From the NCBI GenBank assembly GCA_016699575.1, contig CP064979.1, positions 1,798,001-1,862,000 on the forward strand: 64,000 nucleotides of DNA. Direction: 5' to 3'. The notes below the pieces were generated by a model. The model saw only the letters and a program-made list of their open reading frames with translations. It was not told where the DNA came from and searched no databases. Made by a program: the position numbers and the translations under genes. Below are positions 9,067 to 17,110 of the stretch, in pieces (position 1 is the first letter of the stretch; every line of letters begins with the position of its first letter). Origin of the DNA: Flavobacteriales bacterium. Its GTDB lineage: Bacteria; Bacteroidota; Bacteroidia; Flavobacteriales_F; PHOS-HE28.

Positions 9067-9079
9067 TAACAACGGAACC

Positions 9080-9694
9080 ATGGATACCAGAAGCATCCTT
9101 ACGATCGGCGCCCTGTGCTTTGCATGCGGTGCCAGCGCCCAGGAGCTGCGGCTCAGCGGCGGGTACAACGGTAGCAACGTGCGCGAGGCCGGCGAACACC
9201 GCTGGGTGGGCCGGGCGGGCTACCAGTTCGGTGCGGACATCCTGCTGGGCAACACTTGGTTCGCGCGCGCTGGTGCGCACCTCATGGTGCGCAACCTCAA
9301 CTATGCCTTGCTGACCACCGACACCAACGGGGTGAGCGTTGAGGGCAACACCGGGTTCAGGTACACCAGCCGCTCGTTGCGCGTGCCCCTGCATGTGGGC
9401 CGTTTCATCCTTGACCAGCGCGACGATCCCACGGTGAATGCGTACGCGTTCGCCGGTCCCACCGCGCTCTTCAACCTCAATGCGCGGCTGGAGCAGGATG
9501 AGTTCGAGGTGGAAACAGCGCCCGTGCAATGGTCCATCGGTTTCGGTGGCGGTGCGCAATACCGGTTCGTGTTCGTTGAAGCCGGTTACGATGTGGCCAT
9601 GAGCAACATCTTCGAGGGCGATGCCCTGTCAACCGATCCCCGCGTGAACCAGGTGTATGCCGTGGCCGGGGTGCGACTGAAGCTCGCCGAGTGA
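9080..9694 (+). CDS. Outer-membrane beta-barrel protein
   Basis: The 204-residue product has a signal peptide (MDTRSILTIGALCFACGASAQ) followed by alternating beta-strand sequence ending in VYAVAGVRLKLAE, a typical barrel-closing strand. It matches the general Bacteroidota outer membrane protein beta-barrel (PorT/OmpW-like) pattern of about 8-10 strands. The ATG at 9080 was chosen from the signal peptide; the upstream extension reads through the MITE. Because the MITE ends 13 bp before this start, the native 5' leader has been replaced or displaced, and expression may depend on read-through from the DUF1328 gene or a promoter inside the element. The substrate is unknown. Confidence 0.82.
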   Translation: MDTRSILTIGALCFACGASAQELRLSGGYNGSNVREAGEHRWVGRAGYQFGADILLGNTWFARAGAHLMVRNLNYALLTTDTNGVSVEGNTGFRYTSRSLRVPLHVGRFILDQRDDPTVNAYAFAGPTALFNLNARLEQDEFEVETAPVQWSIGFGGGAQYRFVFVEAGYDVAMSNIFEGDALSTDPRVNQVYAVAGVRLKLAE

Positions 9695-9852
9695 TGTGAC
9701 TTTCCGCGCTCGCTCTGCGGTGTGGCGGTCATTCCCCACGATCGTGGAGCGGGTGTGGCGCCGTGGTCAAGCGGCACCTGCACCGCACCGCTCCACCCAG
9801 CGTGTGCACACCATGGCAGGATGTTTCGTGGGGTTGCGCCCACCTTCAGCCC

Positions 9853-11025
9853 ATGACCGTTCCACCAACCCCAACGCCGGGCGCATCGTCGGTCCGGCGC
9901 GTGATCCAGCCGCAGTACCAGAAGTTCAGCCTCATCATCCTGGGGCTTATCGGCCTGTTCTATGCGCTCCACCATGCGCGGCCCATCATGGTTCCCATGA
10001 TGTGCGCATTGCTGCTGGCCATGCTCCTGAACCCGGTGGTGAACCGCTTGACGAAGTGGCGGGTGCCGCGCATCCTGGCCATCACGCTTGCGGTACTTAC
10101 CAGCATGGCCCTGCTGGCGGCGCTGGCCTACTTCATCGTTACGCAGGCCGCCCACCTGAACGAAGCCATGCCTCGCATGAAGGAGCAACTGAACGGCATT
10201 TACCGTGAAGTTGAGCTGTGGGCGCAGCAGAAGCTCAACCTGCAGCGGCGCGAGCTCAACGATGCCGTGGAGCAGATGAAGGAGAACGGCATGGCCGGTG
10301 GCAGCGGCATCGTTGGTGAGACCATCACCACGGTAGGGGCGCTCTTTGCGTTCTTCTTCTTGTTGCCCGTTTACACCTTCCTGCTGCTGCTGTACAAGAA
10401 GCTGCTCACCAACTTCCTCCTGCGACTGTTCGGCACGCACGAGCACGACACGGTGAAGGACGTGCTGGGACAGACCAAGGTGGTGGTGCAGAGCTATCTC
10501 TCCGGTCTGCTCATCGAGGCGTTCATCGTGGCTTCGCTCAACTGGATCGGGCTCACCATCATCGGGGTGAAGTACGCGCTGCTGCTGGCGGTGGTGGGGG
10601 CCTTGCTGAACCTGGTGCCGTACATCGGGATGATGATCGCCACGGTGCTGCCCATGGCCATCGCGTTGGCCACGCAGAACGCCGAAGCCGCATTGTGGGT
10701 GCTGGGCCTCTACCTTACCGTGCAGTTCATCGACAACAACTTCATCGTGCCGCGCATCGTCGGTTCGCGCGTGGAGCTGAACGCCCTGGTCTCGCTCTTG
10801 GCCGTGATGATCGGTGCTGCGTTGTGGGGTATACCGGGCATGTTCCTGGCGTTGCCGGTGACGGCCATCCTGAAGGTGGTGTTCGACCATGTGCCCGCCA
10901 TGCATCCCTTCGGGTACGTGATGGGCGACGATGAGCACCGCGAGTACATGGAGCAGCTGCAGGTGAAGAACTGGCGCAAGCTCTTCGTTCACCAGAGCAC
11001 GACTTCCACAACAGAGGGCAACTGA
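9853..11025 (+). CDS. AI-2E family transporter (PerM-like permease)
   Basis: The 390-residue protein has the family layout: two early hydrophobic helices (FSLIILGLIGLFYALHH, MVPMMCALLLAMLLNPVV), a third, and a long soluble amphipathic segment (about 115-165, NEAMPRMKEQL...). A cluster of helices follows, with the conserved motif LVPYIG, then VQFIDNNFIVPRIVGSRVELNALVSLLAVM near the C-terminus. Members export small molecules or act as Na+/H+-linked permeases; autoinducer-2 export is proven only for a few, so the substrate stays open. The start is the ATG at 9853, preceding a Pro/Thr-rich cytoplasmic tail. It is followed by a hairpin at 11050-11073. Confidence 0.9.
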   Translation: MTVPPTPTPGASSVRRVIQPQYQKFSLIILGLIGLFYALHHARPIMVPMMCALLLAMLLNPVVNRLTKWRVPRILAITLAVLTSMALLAALAYFIVTQAAHLNEAMPRMKEQLNGIYREVELWAQQKLNLQRRELNDAVEQMKENGMAGGSGIVGETITTVGALFAFFFLLPVYTFLLLLYKKLLTNFLLRLFGTHEHDTVKDVLGQTKVVVQSYLSGLLIEAFIVASLNWIGLTIIGVKYALLLAVVGALLNLVPYIGMMIATVLPMAIALATQNAEAALWVLGLYLTVQFIDNNFIVPRIVGSRVELNALVSLLAVMIGAALWGIPGMFLALPVTAILKVVFDHVPAMHPFGYVMGDDEHREYMEQLQVKNWRKLFVHQSTTSTTEGN

Positions 11026-11049
11026 CGGGGCAGCCTGCCGTGAAATGGA

Positions 11050-11073
11050 ACGGCCGCCCTTGCGAGCGGCCGT
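11050..11073. terminator. GC-rich hairpin between convergent genes
   Basis: ACGGCCGC (11050-11057) pairs with GCGGCCGT (11066-11073) around an 8-base loop. It lies between the stop of the AI-2E-type permease and the stop of the leftward YtxH gene and so may end both transcripts. There is no T-run on either side, so termination strength is uncertain. Confidence 0.55.
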
Positions 11074-11098
11074 CCACGCCGGATCACGGAGAGCCCAC

Positions 11099-11410
11099 CT
11101 AGATCTCCCCGCGCTCGGTGGCGTTCTTCAGTTTGCCGCGCACGGCTTGCGAGGTTTCGCGTGCGGTGTTCGCGGCGTTGCCGATCGCATCGGAGGTGGA
11201 GTGCATGGCGTCCTGGGCCTTGCCCTTCAGTTCGGCGATCAGCTCCTCGCCCTCTTCGAGCATCGAAGCGAGACGGTCCTTCAGATCGTCGCCTTTGCGC
11301 ATGAGTTTCTTGCGTGTCTCCGCTCCGCTCTCCGGCGCGAGGAGCACGCCCAGTGCAGCGCCGGCCGCAAGTGCTGCGAGCGCGATGGCCAATGTGCTTT
11401 TGTTCGACAT
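11099..11410 (-). CDS. YtxH domain-containing protein
   Basis: The 103-residue protein starts MSNKSTLAIALAALAAGAALGVLLAPESGAETRKKLMRKG (here read in two parts around the GVLLAP turn). This hydrophobic N-terminus with an L-x-AP-x-SG-x-x-x-R motif defines the YtxH/GvpP-like family. The rest is an amphipathic helix rich in Ala, Glu and Lys (LKDRLASMLEEGEELIAELKGKAQDAM). Such proteins are general-stress membrane proteins with a late-embryogenesis-like helical tail. The ATG at 11410 was chosen; the longer frame has no membrane-like start. It sits in a run of small envelope/stress genes (8729-13484). Confidence 0.85.
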   Translation of the reverse strand: MSNKSTLAIALAALAAGAALGVLLAPESGAETRKKLMRKGDDLKDRLASMLEEGEELIAELKGKAQDAMHSTSDAIGNAANTARETSQAVRGKLKNATERGEI

Positions 11411-11654
11411 GGTGGCTGTTGTTGGTTGGTCATTGCGGCATGACCAACCACGGTGCCGCAACGGGACCTAAGCCCGGTGGCCCTTGCGGGGCAAGGGTTT
11501 TTGCGCAAGGGGCATCGGTCCCTCAACGGAAGACCTGGGGACGCACATCCTCAGGGGATCGGGGAACCGCCACCACGATCGTGTCCGGGGTTTCCGTGGA
11601 AGTCGTGCGGTGATCGGTGCGGCATCCGCCTTGCGAGCGCACGACCAACTGCCC

Positions 11655-11822
11655 ATGACCAACGCCGAGGACATTGCCCGACTGGTGCGCCGCCGCCGCG
11701 TGAAACGCTTGCTGGCCGCCCGCAACGCGGCCCGCAGGGCATCATCGGTCGTGTGGTGGTTGCTGCTGGCCGCAGCGCTCTTCGCCCTATTCGAGTGCAT
11801 TGCTTGGGCCGAGTTCCCTTGA
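11655..11822 (+). CDS. Small basic single-pass membrane protein
   Basis: From the ATG at 11655 the 55-residue product has a very basic N-terminus (ARLVRRRRVKRLLAARNAARR) and one hydrophobic helix (VVWWLLLAAALFALFECIAW). The basic-then-hydrophobic layout fits a membrane protein with the N-terminus inside. It is too short for family assignment. A strong hairpin terminator lies 57 bp downstream, which supports a transcribed unit. It diverges from the YtxH gene. Confidence 0.5.
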   Translation: MTNAEDIARLVRRRRVKRLLAARNAARRASSVVWWLLLAAALFALFECIAWAEFP

Positions 11823-11879
11823 GGTGCGCGCAGTGGGCAACGTTGAAGTTCGATCCGTTGGGCGAGTTGCCGGTAACAG

Positions 11880-11910
11880 AAAGGGGCGCCCCACCGGCGC
11901 CCCTTTCCTT
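11880..11910. terminator. Bidirectional terminator hairpin
   Basis: An 11-bp perfect stem (AAAGGGGCGCC, 11880-11890, with GGCGCCCCTTT, 11896-11906) encloses the loop CCACC. The arms end in A-run and T-run, so it can work in both directions. It lies between the small membrane protein and the leftward lipoprotein gene, which converge on it. Confidence 0.85.
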
Positions 11911-11935
11911 GGCGAACAGGCCACTGCGAACAGTG

Positions 11936-12427
11936 TTAGTGCCCGTCCTTATCGTGATCAGCACCGGTCTTGCGATCGATCTTCTCGGCCTGGCGCGTGA
12001 ACCAGTTGCTGGTTTCGTCGGCGGCTTTGCGCACGGCCGCTTTCGTTTCCTCCCAGGTCTCCTGGGTGGCGCGGTCCACATCGCCGAGCTGGGTTTCCAG
12101 ACGGGCCAGTTGCACGTTCAGCTCGTCCTTGGTCTTCTCGAGTTCGGTGCGGCGCTCGGCCTTCAGCTTGGTGTCGGCCAATTTCGCGTCGATGTCCGCC
12201 ATCTCCTTGCGCAGTTGGGCCTGCAGCTCGCGCAGTTCGAGGGTGGCGGCGGCTTTCGCCTCGTCCAGTTCCTTCATGGCCTTGGTCACTTCGTCGTGCG
12301 CTTCGGCATTGGTGGCTGCCACGTCTTCGCGCACATCGGCCGGACTGTTGTTGCCGCAGGAGGCCAGGCCTGCGGCGATGATCAGCGCACCGGACACGAT
12401 GCCGATGCTGGTTTTGCGGATGGTCAT
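11936..12427 (-). CDS. Coiled-coil lipoprotein (LEA-like helical)
   Basis: The 163-residue product has a lipoprotein signal (MTIRKTSIGIVSGALIIAAGLASC, lipobox LASC with Cys at 24). An uninterrupted Ala/Glu/Lys-rich amphipathic helix (about 35-125) follows, with repeats such as LRELQAQLRKEMADIDAKL, and the tail is AADETSNWFTRQAEKIDRKTG. Beyond lipidation the sequence gives no catalytic signature. Similar helical lipoproteins occur next to YtxH-type and YqjE-like genes and are thought to protect or tether the envelope, which is an inference. It is transcribed leftward toward the terminator at 11880-11910. Confidence 0.78.
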   Translation of the reverse strand: MTIRKTSIGIVSGALIIAAGLASCGNNSPADVREDVAATNAEAHDEVTKAMKELDEAKAAATLELRELQAQLRKEMADIDAKLADTKLKAERRTELEKTKDELNVQLARLETQLGDVDRATQETWEETKAAVRKAADETSNWFTRQAEKIDRKTGADHDKDGH

Positions 12428-12640
12428 GGTCGATCAGTGTTGGTTGGTGACGAGACTTTCGCAAGGGTCGGGCCGCCCGGGTGCACAAGGGTGATCCATG
12501 CTGGATGGATGGTCGTCGTTGGGCATGTGTTTCCCCGATCGTGAAGCCCGTGCTCCCCATCGCACCCGATGGAGCGCATGAGCGATGCGTCCCGGTCCGT
12601 GGCACGGATCTGATGCATCCTTCGGCATACCACCACGACC

Positions 12641-13075
12641 ATGCGCCCACCCGATGAACCCACCACCACGTCAGCGCACAACGGCACCGCTGAAGGCGCA
12701 CCAATGGACTTCAGCAGCTTCACCACCGGCCTCGTGAGGAACGTGGGCGAGTACGTGGAAGTGCAGAAGCACTACTTGCAGTTGACGGCGACGGAGCGCA
12801 TCAGCGTGATGCTGGCCGGCACCGTGAACGGCTTGGTGCTGGCCGTGTGCATGGGCACGTTACTGCTGTTCGTGAACGTGGCGCTGGCGTTCCACCTCGG
12901 GGATCAAATGGGTTCCCGGGCGCTGGGCTTCCTGCTCGTGGGCAGCATCTACCTGGTGCTGTTCCTGTGTTTCACCCTGTGGTGGCGCAGCAGTGGCCGC
13001 GAGCGTTTCATCCTGGCGCGCATGAAGGACATGAACCCCGACGATGATCATGAAGAACGTGAACAGCCTCGCTGA
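12641..13075 (+). CDS. Phage-holin-family (YqjE-like) membrane protein
   Basis: The 144-residue protein has two central membrane helices (NGLVLAVCMGTLLLFVNVALAF and ALGFLLVGSIYLVLFLCFTLWW) flanked by an amphipathic N-terminus (VGEYVEVQKHYLQLTATERISVML) and a charged tail. This is the Phage_holin_3_6/YqjE pattern. Despite the name, these are chromosomal stress proteins; no phage genes are nearby. The ATG at 12641 was taken, and an in-frame ATG at 12704 (MDFSSFTTG) is an alternative. It overlaps the next gene by 32 bp, implying co-translation, and resembles the yqjE-yqjK arrangement of enterobacteria. Confidence 0.78.
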   Translation: MRPPDEPTTTSAHNGTAEGAPMDFSSFTTGLVRNVGEYVEVQKHYLQLTATERISVMLAGTVNGLVLAVCMGTLLLFVNVALAFHLGDQMGSRALGFLLVGSIYLVLFLCFTLWWRSSGRERFILARMKDMNPDDDHEEREQPR

Positions 13076-13484
13076 GCTACGCGCGGAGATCCACCGTGCG
13101 CGTGCTGACCGCGACCGCGTGCAGGAAGAACTGCGCCAGCGCATGGCGGTGCTGAACGATCCGCGCACGCGGGGCATCCTGCTGCGCGATGCCGCTGGCG
13201 ATGCTCTGCGCACCTGGAAGCCCTTCCGTCTGGTGCACGAGGCCTTGCACGGCAAAGTGTCCGGCGAAACCGTGGCGTCGGCCGGCATGGCAGCGGCCTC
13301 GTTGCAAGGCACTTGGAAGAAGAGGATACTGTGGAGCGGTGCCAGCTGGCTGCTAGGCCAGGTGATCGGCGACGATCCGCTGAAGCGCGCCAGTATCCTC
13401 GGCACGATCGGGGGTGCGCTGAGCAAGGCGCGAGAGGCACTGAAGCCCGCACGACCTGCACACGATGGGCGGCAAGCGCGCTAG
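13044..13484 (+). CDS. YqjK-like hypothetical protein
   Basis: The 146-residue product starts inside the YqjE-like gene (ATG 13044 or 13050). Residues 1-45 are a charged helix (LAELRAEIHRARADRDRVQEELRQRM). The rest carries moderately hydrophobic segments (SGETVASAGMAAASL, ILWSGASWLLGQVIG). No family is recognised with certainty; position and composition suggest a partner of the YqjE-like membrane protein. Its stop overlaps the end of the convergent nhaA gene by 4 bp. Confidence 0.65.
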   Translation: MIMKNVNSLAELRAEIHRARADRDRVQEELRQRMAVLNDPRTRGILLRDAAGDALRTWKPFRLVHEALHGKVSGETVASAGMAAASLQGTWKKRILWSGASWLLGQVIGDDPLKRASILGTIGGALSKAREALKPARPAHDGRQAR

Positions 13485-14620
13485 CTGCGCTTGGGCAAAC
13501 GCCACTTGAGCACCAGTACGCCGAAGAGCGCGGAGAGGAGCGACGCGAGCATAACGGCCACCTTCGAAGTGTCTTGTTCAGCAGGGGTGCTGAAGGCGAG
13601 CAGCGCAATGAAGATGCTCATGGTGAACCCGATGCCCGCGAGCATGCCAGCGCCCACTACATGCCCCATGCGTACATCCGCGGGAAGGACGCACAGCCCG
13701 GTGGCAATACCGATCGCACAGAACAGCACCACCCCCAGCGGCTTGCCGATGACCAGTCCGGCCATGATGCCGAGCGCATTGGGTTGAAGGAGCGGCCCGA
13801 AGGGATCAGCGCCCAACGCGATGCAGGTGTTCGCCAACGCGAAGATGGGCATCACCAGGTAGGCCACCGGCCGGTGCAGCACGTGCTGCAATTTGTACGA
13901 GGGGCTGCGATCATCACCGTTGCCGAACGGAATTGCGAAGGCGAGCAGCACCCCGGCCAACGTGGCGTGCACACCCGAACGCAGCATGCAATACCACATC
14001 ACCACACCCAGCAGCAGGTAGGGTGCAATGCGGTGCACGCGCATCCTGTTCATCACCAGCATGGTGGCGAACAACACCACCGAGCCGCCGAGCCATGCCC
14101 ACTGCACACCGTCGGAATAGAACACGCCGATCACCAGGATGGCACCCAGGTCGTCCATCACGGCCAGCGCCGTCAGGAACACCTTCAACGATGCAGGCAC
14201 GCGGCTGCCCAATAGCGCGAGTATGCCAATGGCGAACGCGATGTCGGTGGCCATCGGAATGCCGGCGCCGGCGCTGGTGGGCAGGTCATGGTTCAATGCG
14301 TAGTGGATGCCGGCGGGCACGAGCATGCCACCGACCGCTGCCATGGCGGGCAGCGCAGCCTGGCCCAAGGTGCTGATCTCGCCCACGTAGAGCTCGCGTT
14401 CCAGCTCCAGTCCGATCAGCAGGAAGAACACCGCCATCAGGCCGTCGTTCACCCAGTGCGCCAGACCGTGCCCGGCCACGGGGTGGTGCCAGAAACCGAT
14501 GTAGGCACCGCCCCATGGGCTATTGGCCAGCAGCAACGACACCACCGCGCACAACAGCAGCACCACGCCGCCCGCTTTTTCGCTGCGGAAGAAGTCCTCG
14601 AAGAGCGCGGTGAGCTTCAT
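13481..14620 (-). CDS. nhaA: Na+/H+ antiporter NhaA
   Basis: The 379-residue protein shows NhaA hallmarks: KAGGVVLLLCAVVSLLLANS in the first helix, the MAVFFLLIGLELERE motif, ATDIAFAIGILALLGSRVP, and the ion-binding Asp pair in TALAVMDDLGAILVIGVFY. About 12 hydrophobic helices are present, and the length fits the family (about 380-440). It exchanges sodium for protons across the inner membrane and protects against salt and alkaline stress. The ATG at 14618-14620 (MKLTALFEDFFRSEKAGG) was chosen over longer frames. It diverges from the LytTR regulator gene and converges on the YqjK-like gene with a 4-bp overlap. Confidence 0.96.
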   Translation of the reverse strand: MKLTALFEDFFRSEKAGGVVLLLCAVVSLLLANSPWGGAYIGFWHHPVAGHGLAHWVNDGLMAVFFLLIGLELERELYVGEISTLGQAALPAMAAVGGMLVPAGIHYALNHDLPTSAGAGIPMATDIAFAIGILALLGSRVPASLKVFLTALAVMDDLGAILVIGVFYSDGVQWAWLGGSVVLFATMLVMNRMRVHRIAPYLLLGVVMWYCMLRSGVHATLAGVLLAFAIPFGNGDDRSPSYKLQHVLHRPVAYLVMPIFALANTCIALGADPFGPLLQPNALGIMAGLVIGKPLGVVLFCAIGIATGLCVLPADVRMGHVVGAGMLAGIGFTMSIFIALLAFSTPAEQDTSKVAVMLASLLSALFGVLVLKWRLPKRS

Positions 14621-14770
14621 GCGATCGTTGCGCGTTGGCACCGCCAAAGAAAACAGCACCGGCAGCAGTGCCGATGACCGACCGCCGCACGGCAAGCACC
14701 GGGGCATTCAGCGTGGTGTGTTGCAGCGTGCCATGGAAACGCTACGTTGGGCCACTGAAGGCAGCACCGC

Positions 14771-15511
14771 ATGGACCAGGTCCGCATCCTCATCGTGGAA
14801 GATGAACCGCTCATTGCGGAAGACCTGCGCGCGCACCTGGAAGAGCTGGGCTACGAGGTATGCGCCGCGTGCGACAATGCCCTCGATGCCATGTCCGAGA
14901 TCGGCTCGCGGAAGCCCGACCTGCTGCTGCTCGACATCAACCTGGGCGATGGTGCCGACGGCGTTCAACTGGCTGAACGGGTGAAAGCGAAACACGGCGT
15001 GCCGTTCATTTTCGTGACCAGCCACAGCGACAAGGCCACGTTGGAGCGCGTGAAGCCGCTGCGCCCCGCAGGCTTCATCATCAAACCGTTCGACGAGAAC
15101 GACCTGCGCACGCAGATCGAACTGGCATTGGCGCGCTTCGCCAACGATGTGGAAGCTACCGTGGCGCCAACCGATGCGCAGCGCAACGACTTCGTGATCG
15201 CCGACAGCATCTTCATCCGCGAGAAGGGCAAATTGGTGAAGGTGGCCATCGACGACATCCACTACGCCGAAGCCGACGACAACTACGTGACGCTGCACAC
15301 ACCGGCGAAGAAGTACGTCATCACCAGCACGCTGGGTGCGGTGGAGGAGAAGCTGAAGAGCCCGCACCACCTGCGCATACACCGCAGCTACCTGGTGGAC
15401 ACACGGCGCATCACGGCCGTGGAAGAGGGCTACGTGCGCATCGGCGCGCAGAGCCTGCCCGTGGGCAAAACACACAAGGAAGCGCTGATGGCGCGTATCA
15501 GGACGTTGTGA
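14771..15511 (+). CDS. LytTR-family response regulator
   Basis: This 246-residue regulator has a receiver domain (1-120; acidic E10-D11-E12, phospho-acceptor D55 in LLLLDINLGDG, Thr in FVTSH, Lys in IIKPF). A LytTR DNA-binding domain (about 150-246) contains IHYAEADDNYVTLHT, HLRIHRSYLVD and ALMARIRTL. It binds DNA as a LytR/AlgR-type regulator. No kinase gene is adjacent, so its partner lies elsewhere; the decayed system at 17111-18886 is on the other strand. An 18-bp perfect palindrome lies 18 bp behind its stop codon. Confidence 0.93.
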   Translation: MDQVRILIVEDEPLIAEDLRAHLEELGYEVCAACDNALDAMSEIGSRKPDLLLLDINLGDGADGVQLAERVKAKHGVPFIFVTSHSDKATLERVKPLRPAGFIIKPFDENDLRTQIELALARFANDVEATVAPTDAQRNDFVIADSIFIREKGKLVKVAIDDIHYAEADDNYVTLHTPAKKYVITSTLGAVEEKLKSPHHLRIHRSYLVDTRRITAVEEGYVRIGAQSLPVGKTHKEALMARIRTL

Positions 15512-15637
15512 ACGGCCTCATCGCCCCGTGGACCCAGGCCTGGGTCCGCAACACACTTTGCCTTGCCTTGTCGCGTTCAAGAGCGGTTCTTTTCTTGGAC
15601 CGAACGACGTGCCGCAGTCATCCAATACCCTGACCCA

Positions 15638-17023
15638 ATGAACAAGCTGACCGGTTTCTTTCTATGGTTGGTCCTTCCCGTCCTGACGCAAGCCCAAACC
15701 ACCTTCGAGGTCGTGTTCGATGGCCCCGAAGACGAATTCGGGATGGGCGTGGAGCAGACCACCGACGGGGGCTACATCCTTTCCGGTTTCCAGGACGCCA
15801 ACATGCTGTTGCGCCGCACGGACGCCAATGGAACAGAGCTGTGGTCGCACACCTATGGAACGGCCAACATGGATATCGGCTATTGTGTCCGGCAGACCAC
15901 CGACGGTGGGTTCATCCTGTGCGGCATGTACAATGGGTTCGGCACGGACACACTTACCCTGGTACGCACCGATGCTGCAGGCAATACGCAGTGGATCAAG
16001 CATTATCGCGGCACGCTGGGCCGCGACCTTGGTTACGCTGTGCAGCAGACCCTTGATGGTGGATTCATTGTTTGTGGTTCATCCGGGCCTTCGCTCGATG
16101 ATGTTTACGTAGTGCGCACGGATGCGACAGGCATCGTGATGTGGAGCAGCACCATCGACCTCGGAGCGGGGGAGATGGCGATGGCCGTGGAGCAGACCGC
16201 CGATGACGGATCCATCGTGCTGGTGCAGAATTCGGGCGTTGGGAACCCCGACGGTGAGTTGTACTTGTTGCGTTTCGATGCCCTTGGCGATACGATGTGG
16301 TCGCGCACCATCGCAACGCCAGGGCCCGATGAAGCCCGAGGTTTGGCGATCGCAGATGATGGTGGGTTCATCATTGCGGGCGGCAATGGCTACCCTGCGC
16401 GCGATCTGTTGATCGTGCGCACCGATGACCAAGGCCAGGAACAATGGCGCCAAGTGCACGGCGACGCCCAGTACGACGAGATGGCGACCGACATCCATGC
16501 ACTTCCGGGCGGCGAACTTGCCCTCGGTGGTCGCAAGGAAGACCCGAACACAGGTGACATTGGCATGTACCTGGCCAGGACGGATGCTACCGGCACCATT
16601 CAATGGGAGCGCAGCTTCCCGCGAGGGGCCATGAGCGAAGCGCTCGCCTTGGACCCGACGAGCGATGGTGGTTTCGTCCTCTTCGGCTCCACCGTTGAGG
16701 TGGTAGGAATGTTCGCCGAGTTCGACTCTTATCTGGTGAAGACCGATGGTGCGGGATACAGCTCTGTGGAGGATGCCGATGCACGGGCTCCGGTGCTCCT
16801 GCTCTATCCCAATCCGGTCCGCGACCGTTTGTTCGTGCAGTATGATGGAACCGGAACGCTACGGTGCATCGATGCTACCGGACGTACGGTGAGCTCGGCA
16901 CCCGTTCACAACAACGGGCTCATTTCGCTTGTTGTCGGCAACCTGGAACCGGGTGCCTACATGCTGATGGTGACGAGCGGCCAAGGACGGACCAATTCGG
17001 CCCGGTTCGTCGTTGACAGGTAG
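15638..17023 (+). CDS. T9SS type A secreted repeat protein
   Basis: The 461-residue protein has a signal peptide (MNKLTGFFLWLVLPVLTQAQ) and seven or so propeller-like repeats marked by QTTDGGYILSGFQD, QTTDGGFILCGMYN, QTLDGGFIVCGSS and similar TDGG-(Y/F)-(I/V) units. It ends in a type A T9SS sorting domain (LLLYPNPVRDRLFVQYDG... ending PGAYMLMVTSGQGRTNSARFVV). It should be exported by Sec, moved across the outer membrane by the T9SS and attached to the cell surface or released. Its function is unknown. The start at 15638 is fixed by the signal peptide. Confidence 0.88.
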   Translation: MNKLTGFFLWLVLPVLTQAQTTFEVVFDGPEDEFGMGVEQTTDGGYILSGFQDANMLLRRTDANGTELWSHTYGTANMDIGYCVRQTTDGGFILCGMYNGFGTDTLTLVRTDAAGNTQWIKHYRGTLGRDLGYAVQQTLDGGFIVCGSSGPSLDDVYVVRTDATGIVMWSSTIDLGAGEMAMAVEQTADDGSIVLVQNSGVGNPDGELYLLRFDALGDTMWSRTIATPGPDEARGLAIADDGGFIIAGGNGYPARDLLIVRTDDQGQEQWRQVHGDAQYDEMATDIHALPGGELALGGRKEDPNTGDIGMYLARTDATGTIQWERSFPRGAMSEALALDPTSDGGFVLFGSTVEVVGMFAEFDSYLVKTDGAGYSSVEDADARAPVLLLYPNPVRDRLFVQYDGTGTLRCIDATGRTVSSAPVHNNGLISLVVGNLEPGAYMLMVTSGQGRTNSARFVVDR

Positions 17024-17110
17024 GCGCTTTGAGCCGCACGCAACGCGCAACCGTGCTTGGCGACCAGTGCCGAGTATCCGTGACTTGCCTGCCTGAAGCG
17101 CTCGGGTGCC

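Noticed and set aside
9586..10992. Minus-strand open frame of 468 codons
   Set aside because: It is antisense to the AI-2E-type permease and beta-barrel genes, with extreme His/Gln/Arg content and no family features.
12641..13075. Prophage signal suggested by a phage-holin-family protein
   Set aside because: No other phage gene is near. The protein fits the chromosomal YqjE-like stress family.
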